A stretch of 64,000 bases of DNA, from assembly GCA_028287465.1 (NCBI GenBank), contig JAQBPO010000072.1, forward strand, positions 50,638 through 114,637, written 5' to 3'. A program made the position numbers and the translations under genes. Below are positions 58,996 through 64,000 of the stretch, one piece after another. Each line of letters begins with the position of its first letter. Position 1 is the first letter of the stretch. The stretch is from Fibrobacterota bacterium. GTDB lineage: Bacteria > Fibrobacterota > Fibrobacteria > UBA11236. The notes under the pieces are model-generated. The model searched no databases. It was given only the letters and a program-made list of their open reading frames with translations, and was not told the DNA's origin.

Positions 58996-59532
58996 ATGAA
59001 TCCGCTTTTCCTGCTCGACCGAGGCGACGAACGTTTGACCCTTAAAGCCGGTCGTATCCTGGACATCGCCGATCCCGGATTCCAGGCCTTCATCGACGAA
59101 CTCATCCGGTGCGGTAAGGACAATCTGGGAGTCGGCATCGCGGCTCCGCAGGTGGGGAAATCATTGCGCCTCTTCATCATGGCGGCCCAACCCAGCCCGC
59201 GCTATCCCGATGCTCCCGCCATGGAGCCGACCGCCATCATCAATCCTGAAATCCTGAGGGTTTCTGATTCGATGGAAACGGGATGGGAAGGTTGCCTCAG
59301 CGTTCCCGGCTTCCGCGCGAAGGTGCCCCGCCACCTGGAAGTGGACGTGGCCTTTACGGACAGGCATGGCGTACAACGCGCGGAACGGTTCACCGGGTTC
59401 ATGGCCCGGCTGTTCCAGCATGAGTTCGATCACCTGGAAGGGATCCTCTATCCGGAAAGGCTGGATAAGGGCGAAACCCTCATTACCCTGGAAGAATTCA
59501 CCGCCCTCACCGGGATAGTCGTTCCGACCTGA
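58996..59532 (+). CDS. def: Peptide deformylase
   Basis: Deformylase removes the formyl group from the first methionine of new proteins. All three motifs are present: GIAAPQVG, EGCLSVPG (metal-binding Cys) and QHEFDHLEG (two His ligands). The product from ATG 58996 has 178 residues; an earlier ATG at 58981 is in frame, but GGGTGAGG lies just before 58996. The usual partner fmt is not in the window. The gene lies between the epimerase gene and a convergent hybrid kinase. Confidence 0.94.
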   Translation: MNPLFLLDRGDERLTLKAGRILDIADPGFQAFIDELIRCGKDNLGVGIAAPQVGKSLRLFIMAAQPSPRYPDAPAMEPTAIINPEILRVSDSMETGWEGCLSVPGFRAKVPRHLEVDVAFTDRHGVQRAERFTGFMARLFQHEFDHLEGILYPERLDKGETLITLEEFTALTGIVVPT

Positions 59533-59544
59533 AACGGCCGCGGC

Positions 59545-60807
59545 TCAAGGGGTTGCTTCCGGATTCCCGTCCAGGATCTTCCTTACCTTGCAGGCCAGCT
59601 CCGAAGGCGTGAACGGCTTGCCCAGGAAGTCCAATCCTTCGCCGATTACCTCATGCCGTACGATGGCCCGATCCTCATATCCGGAAATGAAAAGGACCTT
59701 GATGCCCGGAAGCATCCCCAGGACCTCCTCGGCCAACTCCCTTCCGTTAAGGCCCGCCATCACCATGTCGGTGACGAGCATACGGATTTCCCCCTCGTTC
59801 CCGGGCAGGGTGGCGCCCCGGGAAGCGGCTTCCGCAGCCAATTCTATCGCATCCATCCCGTTCGCCGCTTCCAGGACCCGATAGCCCTGGCTTTCGAGGG
59901 CCTCCCGAAGAAAGCCCCTCACCGCGTTGTCATCCTCGACGATGAGGATGGTTTCCCCGCCGTCCCCGGCCCTGATCGAGGGGATGCTCCTTTTCTCCCG
60001 CTCAGGCGGCAAAGCGCGGATAGCGGGCAGGAATATCCGGAATACCGATCCGCATCCCGGATCCGCATCGACCACCAGATATCCTCCGCTCTGCTTGACG
60101 ATGCCGTATACCGTGGCTAAACCAAGGCCGGCACCCATTCCCGGTTCCTTGGTGGTGAAGAAGGGTTCGAACAGGTGCGACCGGGCCGATGCGTCCATCC
60201 CGCAACCTGTATCCGATAGGCGGAGCAGGACATAGTCGCCGGATTCCATTCCCGGGTCGGGCTGCGGATCGGTTTCCCGAAGCGTGACATTGCGCGTCTC
60301 CACCGAGAGCGTGCCACCTTCGGGCATGGCATCACGCGCGTTGATGGCCAGGTTCAATACGATCTGTTCCACCTGGCCGAGGTCGGCCTTGACCGACCAT
60401 AATCCCTCTTCTCCGGTGATCACGATTTCCACGTCCTCGCCGACCAGGCGACCGAGGAGGGATTCCATGTTACGGGCCATCACCCCCAGATCCACCAAGG
60501 TCATCGCGAGCATCTGGCGCCGGCTGAAAGCGAGCAGTTTCTGGGTCAAAGCCGCGGCGCGTTCCCCGGCCTCCCGGATTTGCATCAGGTCGCCGTGCAC
60601 GGATCCATCGGCATCGGTTTTCATCAAGGCCAGATTGGTATACCCGATAATCGCCGTAAGGAAGTTGTTGAAGTCATGGGCAACGCCTGCGGCCAGGCGA
60701 CCGACGGCTTCCAGTTTCCGGTCTTGCGAGAAACGCGAATCCTGACCGCGGCCGTTCGCCTCATCGCTGAATCCGGGAAGGGGGATTTCCTGTTTTTCCG
60801 AGGCCAT
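59545..60807 (-). CDS. Soluble hybrid histidine kinase, HisKA-HATPase-REC
   Basis: The 420-residue protein begins with about 30 disordered residues and then the kinase: H-box GVAHDFNN with His44, N-box NLAINARDAM, G1 DTGCGMD, G2 GAGLGLATVYG, and a C-terminal receiver with VEDDNAVRGF and acceptor Asp in LVTDMVMAGLNG, plus the receiver lysine in FLGKPFTPSEL. No transmembrane or sensor domain is present, so it may be signalled through a partner protein. It is a clear paralogue of the kinase at 10416 but lacks the leading receiver. It is convergent with def. Confidence 0.92.
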   Translation of the reverse strand: MASEKQEIPLPGFSDEANGRGQDSRFSQDRKLEAVGRLAAGVAHDFNNFLTAIIGYTNLALMKTDADGSVHGDLMQIREAGERAAALTQKLLAFSRRQMLAMTLVDLGVMARNMESLLGRLVGEDVEIVITGEEGLWSVKADLGQVEQIVLNLAINARDAMPEGGTLSVETRNVTLRETDPQPDPGMESGDYVLLRLSDTGCGMDASARSHLFEPFFTTKEPGMGAGLGLATVYGIVKQSGGYLVVDADPGCGSVFRIFLPAIRALPPEREKRSIPSIRAGDGGETILIVEDDNAVRGFLREALESQGYRVLEAANGMDAIELAAEAASRGATLPGNEGEIRMLVTDMVMAGLNGRELAEEVLGMLPGIKVLFISGYEDRAIVRHEVIGEGLDFLGKPFTPSELACKVRKILDGNPEATP

Positions 60808-61240
60808 GGACCCTCTTTGCCGGGCCTTATCGGCCCTTCCTTCCTAACTACTCATATCGGTTGGGGTTCCGCATAAATATCGCGGGGAGCCGGGGTCTCA
60901 AAACCCCCAAGGTCGCATCGAAGTCGATTGGAGGCCCGGGAGGCGGGAATCAGGAATCGAAGGGAGGGGGGGGGATTTGGGTGCACATCCCGGTCAGCGC
61001 GCCAACCGGGATAATCTAATCTTGGGTGCTCATCCCGGTTGGCGGCAGACTTTGGCACGGCACATGGTATTGATGCCTACCGTTGCTACTTTCGTCCTGG
61101 CGGGGTTCAGCTCGCCACCATTGCGTGAGGTCTGCGCCTTCCAGGATGAGCAGAACAAATATACCTCTTGAAGGCGTCCTCACCAAGAGTCCGGGCCGCC
61201 GCTTTTATACCCCCGGTCGCAGGGTCAAATGCCCTGGGGG
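60808..61240. other. Intergenic region with inverted and direct repeats, no gene seen
   Basis: I see no convincing gene in these 433 bases. Between 60977 and 61044 there are two direct repeats (TTGGGTGCACATCCCGGT and TTGGGTGCTCATCCCGGT) and competing inverted repeats described separately. The part just upstream of tadA is not special. Confidence 0.5.
60977..61044. repeat. Direct repeats with competing hairpins
   Basis: The 18-base units at 60977-60994 and 61022-61039 differ at one position. Arm CGCCAACCGGGAT (61000-61012) can pair with ATCCCGGTTGGCG (61032-61044), a perfect 13-base stem, or its inner ACCGGGAT can pair with ATCCCGGT (60987-60994). The two folds exclude each other. Confidence 0.65.
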
Positions 61241-61741
61241 CTATCCGATCCCGGGTTCCGCCGATTTGGAGGGCCGCTTGCGCAAGTCCTGGAAAAAGGA
61301 GCGCAGCAGGTCCAGGCATTCCTCTCCCAGGACCCCTCCCACGACCTCAATCTCCCGGTTCAGGGGATTCCCGTTGAGGATGTCGTAAGCCGAGCCAAGG
61401 GCCCCCAGGCGCTTGTCCTTGGAGCCGTAGACGACCTTGGCGATTCTCCCGTTCAGGATGGCCCCTGCGCACATGGGACAGGGCTCCAGGGTGGCGTATA
61501 GGGTGCAACCGTCCAGCCGCCAATTTTCCAAGGCGCTACTGGCCGCGCCCATGGCCAGGATTTCCGCGTGAGCGGTCGGATCCCGCAAGGTTTCCATGTG
61601 GTTGCGCCCGCGGCCCAGGATTTTCCCATCCTTGACGATGACGCATCCGATGGGGACTTCGCCTTCCTCATAAGCTCCGTGCGCCTCGCGCAGGGCCTGG
61701 CGCATAAAGTATTCGTCATTGGGGGGCTCAAGCATATTCAT
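61241..61741 (-). CDS. tadA: tRNA-specific adenosine deaminase
   Basis: TadA converts adenosine-34 of tRNA-Arg(ACG) to inosine. The 166-residue protein has the zinc and catalytic motifs HAEILAM (His and catalytic Glu) and PCPMCAGAI (two Cys), which are diagnostic. Start alternatives are ATG 61741 and 61735. The C-terminal extension is short. The GGDEF gene lies upstream on the same strand, separated by 56 bases. Confidence 0.95.
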   Translation of the reverse strand: MNMLEPPNDEYFMRQALREAHGAYEEGEVPIGCVIVKDGKILGRGRNHMETLRDPTAHAEILAMGAASSALENWRLDGCTLYATLEPCPMCAGAILNGRIAKVVYGSKDKRLGALGSAYDILNGNPLNREIEVVGGVLGEECLDLLRSFFQDLRKRPSKSAEPGIG

Positions 61742-61797
61742 GGGGAGGCTTCGATGTGTTCGGGTGGCCGGGATCGTCCCTCGCGGGGAGCCGGATT

Positions 61798-63579
61798 TCA
61801 GTTATAGAATACCAAACGGTTGCGGCCGGTCTCCTTGGCGCGGTACAAGGCCTTGTCGGCTTTTTCCAGGACTTCCTGGCCGTGCCGTGAATCCACGGGA
61901 TAGATGGCCCCCCCGATGCTCATGGTGACCTGGAACCGGACGGAGCCGGCCTCGAAGACCTTGGCGGCGATGCTCTCGCGGATCCGTTCGGCGGTCTCCC
62001 CCGCCTTGGCGCGATCGGTATCCGCCAGCATGCACACGAATTCCTCGCCTCCGTACCTGGCCATCAGATCCGTTCCCGCGCGGATGTTCTGGGAAATGAT
62101 CCTGGCCACCTCCTTCAACACGAGATCGCCGACGGGGTGGCCGTAGTTGTCGTTCACCTTCTTGAAGAAATCGATATCCATCATCATCACCGCAAGCTGG
62201 TGGTCATAGCGTTGCGCCCGCAGGATCTCGTTGAGGAACCGTTCCTGGAAGGTGCGATGGTTTTCCACGCCCGTCAGGCCGTCCTTGCTGGCCAGCTGCT
62301 CCTTCTCCTGGTAGAGGCGCGCGCGCGACATGGCGAAACCGGCGGCGCGGGCGATGGTCGAAAGCATGTTCTGATGATGCTCGGAGAACCGGCGCGGGCG
62401 CACGGATTCGACGACGAGCGCCATGTCGACGCCTTGATCGGTCGGGACCGCCACGGCCAAAAGGCTCGCCATGCGGCCATAAGCCTTTTCCTTGGCCGCG
62501 TACCTGGGGACATGCGGGGAGGGCGGGAACACCCGGTTGACGATCTGCTCCTTCTCGAAGACCAGGGACACCAGTCCCTTGTCGGAAAGGGAGAATGAAT
62601 ATCCCTGCAATTCCTTTTCGTCCTGCCCGATGCAGCTCACGATACGGGCCTCGTCCCCGTTGCGCGACATGCGTTCCACCACCAGGAAGCGATCGCCCTC
62701 CAGGCACTCCGCCATGTAATTCTGGACGTGGACCACTATGTTCTCGACCGACATGTTTTCCAGGAACTTGCGCTGGTAATTCGTCAGGGCCGCGAGCTGT
62801 TCCTTATGGTAGGCATGCTCGAAGGCCATATAGGCGTGATAGGCCAGATGCCCCAGCAGGTTGGCGAGGGAATCGAGCTTTTCGATGGTTTGGGCATCGA
62901 AGGCGTTCTGCTTGACGCTGTCCACGATCACGGCCCCACGCCGTACGCCCTTGACCAGGATGGGCACCCCCGCGAGGGATTTGATGCCGTCCTGCCCGGA
63001 ATAATAATGGAGCTGGGTCGAATCCGCGACGATGTCGCCTTCGAGCACCCGGCGGACCCCGTCCTTGTTCAGCTGCCCTACCAGGCCCTGGTTGCTGTGG
63101 ATGGTTGCCCCGGAAATCACGGATCCGCCGTCCGTAAGCCAGGCGCGGAGGTACAGCCCTTCCGACTTGCCGGGAAACAGGACCCCGTAGGTATGCCCGC
63201 CGGGCACGGCCTGTTTCAGGAGGGCCAGGCCGTCGAAGAGGGCGCCATCGATATTGTCTTCCAATTCCCTCAGGGCCAGTTTGCGCGCCTCCCGTGCCTG
63301 GGCCTCGTTCCCGACCACGGAGACATCGCCTTTGAGAAAGGCGCGGGTGGTGTCCTGGCGGCGCTCCTCCGTGGAGGGCTCCTGGATGGACGGTTGGGGG
63401 ACCACCGTGGTCTTACGGGTCGTCGAACCGGACGACTTGCGGCCTTGCGCTTCCGACTTGCGGCCGGTCCAGGCCAAGAGCAGGCAGGCCGCCGCCGGCA
63501 CGGCCGCGAAGCGCCAGTTCCCGCCGAGGAATGCGATCCCGCCGAAGAGTCCGGCCAGGAAAAGCCAGACCCCGTTCAC
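61798..63579 (-). CDS. Diguanylate cyclase with GAF domains and two membrane helices
   Basis: GGDEF proteins make the second messenger cyclic di-GMP. The start is GTG 63579, which overlaps the Lpt-gene stop codon (GTGA). The 593-residue protein then has two short membrane helices (WLFLAGLFGGIAFLGG and FAAVPAAACLLLAW), two GAF-like regions (about 100-260, and 270-420 with FLVVERMSRNGDEARI), and a GGDEF domain with the active motif ARYGGEEF. The RxxD inhibition site expected five residues before the motif is not in its usual register (RAGTD), so product inhibition may be weak. GAF domains suggest control by a small ligand. Confidence 0.9.
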   Translation of the reverse strand: MNGVWLFLAGLFGGIAFLGGNWRFAAVPAAACLLLAWTGRKSEAQGRKSSGSTTRKTTVVPQPSIQEPSTEERRQDTTRAFLKGDVSVVGNEAQAREARKLALRELEDNIDGALFDGLALLKQAVPGGHTYGVLFPGKSEGLYLRAWLTDGGSVISGATIHSNQGLVGQLNKDGVRRVLEGDIVADSTQLHYYSGQDGIKSLAGVPILVKGVRRGAVIVDSVKQNAFDAQTIEKLDSLANLLGHLAYHAYMAFEHAYHKEQLAALTNYQRKFLENMSVENIVVHVQNYMAECLEGDRFLVVERMSRNGDEARIVSCIGQDEKELQGYSFSLSDKGLVSLVFEKEQIVNRVFPPSPHVPRYAAKEKAYGRMASLLAVAVPTDQGVDMALVVESVRPRRFSEHHQNMLSTIARAAGFAMSRARLYQEKEQLASKDGLTGVENHRTFQERFLNEILRAQRYDHQLAVMMMDIDFFKKVNDNYGHPVGDLVLKEVARIISQNIRAGTDLMARYGGEEFVCMLADTDRAKAGETAERIRESIAAKVFEAGSVRFQVTMSIGGAIYPVDSRHGQEVLEKADKALYRAKETGRNRLVFYN

Positions 63580-64000
63580 ACGCGGGCCGCCTTCCACAAG
63601 AGCAGCAGGCCCAGAGGAGCGAAGATGAGGTTGCCGAGCCAAGCGCCGACGACGGGAGAAAGGCTGCCGTTCTGGCCCATCACCAGGCCCAGGCGCAGGG
63701 CCACGTAATAGAGGAAGGTGATGAGGAGGGCGATGCCGAAGTTCCGGGCCAATCCGGATTTGAGGGTATGCACGGACATCGCGGTCCCGATGAGGGCCAT
63801 GAACAGGTTGACCAGGCAGCTTGAGAAGCGGAAGTGTCGCTCCGTCTCGAGGACCCGGGAAGATTCGCCCGAACGCTTCAGGATGGCGATGCGCCTATCC
63901 AGTTCCTTGATGGCAATCTGCTCAGGATAGGATCGATCATCCATCAGATCCTTGGGCTGGTCCTTGAATTACGGGAACGTCATTTCCTTGAACGCGTTCG
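63576..64000 (-). pseudogene. LptF/LptG-family permease, 3' part with an in-frame stop
   Basis: The C-terminal 122 residues match an LptF/LptG permease: FKDQPKDL (upstream), then ELDRRIAILKRSGESSRVLETERHFRFSSCLVNLFMALIGTAMSV (in outline), three transmembrane helices and AWLGNLIFAPLGLLLLW. These permeases extract lipopolysaccharide from the inner membrane. Reading further upstream, the frame meets TAA at 63969-63971, preceded by F-K-E-M-T-F-P and followed by F-K-D-Q-P-K-D-L, both looking like one continuous protein. The gene is therefore either broken by a nonsense codon, or there is a sequence error. The 5' part is outside the window. It overlaps the cyclase gene by four bases. Confidence 0.6.

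Noticed and set aside
61053..61070. Sigma-54-like promoter TTGGCACG...TGGT near 61.05 kb
   Set aside because: The -24 part matches, but the -12 GC is GG and no plus-strand gene follows, so it is probably chance.

Overview
The window is a gene-dense, GC-rich piece of bacterial chromosome, with no phage, insertion-sequence, CRISPR or plasmid signature. The cell is diderm: there is a secretin, an OmpA-family protein, Mla-type and Lpt-type permeases, several lipoproteins and beta-barrel-like proteins. The best clue to lineage is a TIGR02147-family regulator (a family expanded in Fibrobacter) overlapping a DUF2341/LamG lipoprotein, together with many secreted proteins carrying Asp-rich calcium-binding repeats. 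I infer a member of Fibrobacterota or a close relative; this is not proven.

Layout. Bases 1-12000 (+ strand) hold the end of an ABC exporter, tRNA-Ser, rpoZ, coaBC, an unusual uracil-DNA glycosylase-like gene, dnaB, an MlaE/MlaF pair, a PRC-barrel stress protein, radA and a REC-kinase-REC hybrid protein. Bases 12000-25700 hold tgt, a lipoprotein/beta-barrel pair, a Nudix hydrolase, an OmpA protein with thrombospondin-type-3 repeats, birA, rho-osmC, gatB and trmB. Bases 25742-38750 form a long, almost continuously overlapping minus-strand run: der-plsY-merR, then a type IV filament / type II secretion module (PilMN-like, PilO, PilP, three prepilin-like proteins, PilB ATPase, PilQ secretin), then a SprT-like protein. 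Bases 38800-49600 contain a PHP-domain protein, a secreted alpha/beta hydrolase, a UbiA-type prenyltransferase, the TIGR02147/DUF2341 pair, ubiX and ubiE (a likely menaquinone set), tRNA-Phe, greB and small envelope or unknown proteins. Bases 49588-61000 are rich in proteases and peptide-processing enzymes: an SppA peptidase fused to a barrel-like domain, an exported TldD/TldE-type pair, a glycosyltransferase, an MpaA-like amidase, an Ala-Glu epimerase, peptide deformylase and a second hybrid kinase. The end holds tadA, a GAF-GGDEF protein and an Lpt permease fragment with an in-frame stop.

Functional threads. (1) Filament or secretion machinery lacking its platform protein (PilC/GspF) and major pilin, one minor prepilin carrying two canonical EF-hand loops. 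(2) Cell-envelope peptide turnover around 49.6-58.9 kb: exported TldD/E, SppA fusion, MpaA and epimerase. (3) Quinone synthesis (UbiA-like, UbiX, UbiE). (4) Soluble hybrid kinases and a diguanylate cyclase for signalling.

The most unusual items are the exported TldD/TldE pair, the SppA fusion, the Asn-rich Rho, the glycosylase lacking Fe-S cysteines, the acyl-carrier-like protein lacking its serine, the EF-hand prepilin, and a small family of REP-like palindromes. All starts, motifs and structures were read by eye; no searches were run.
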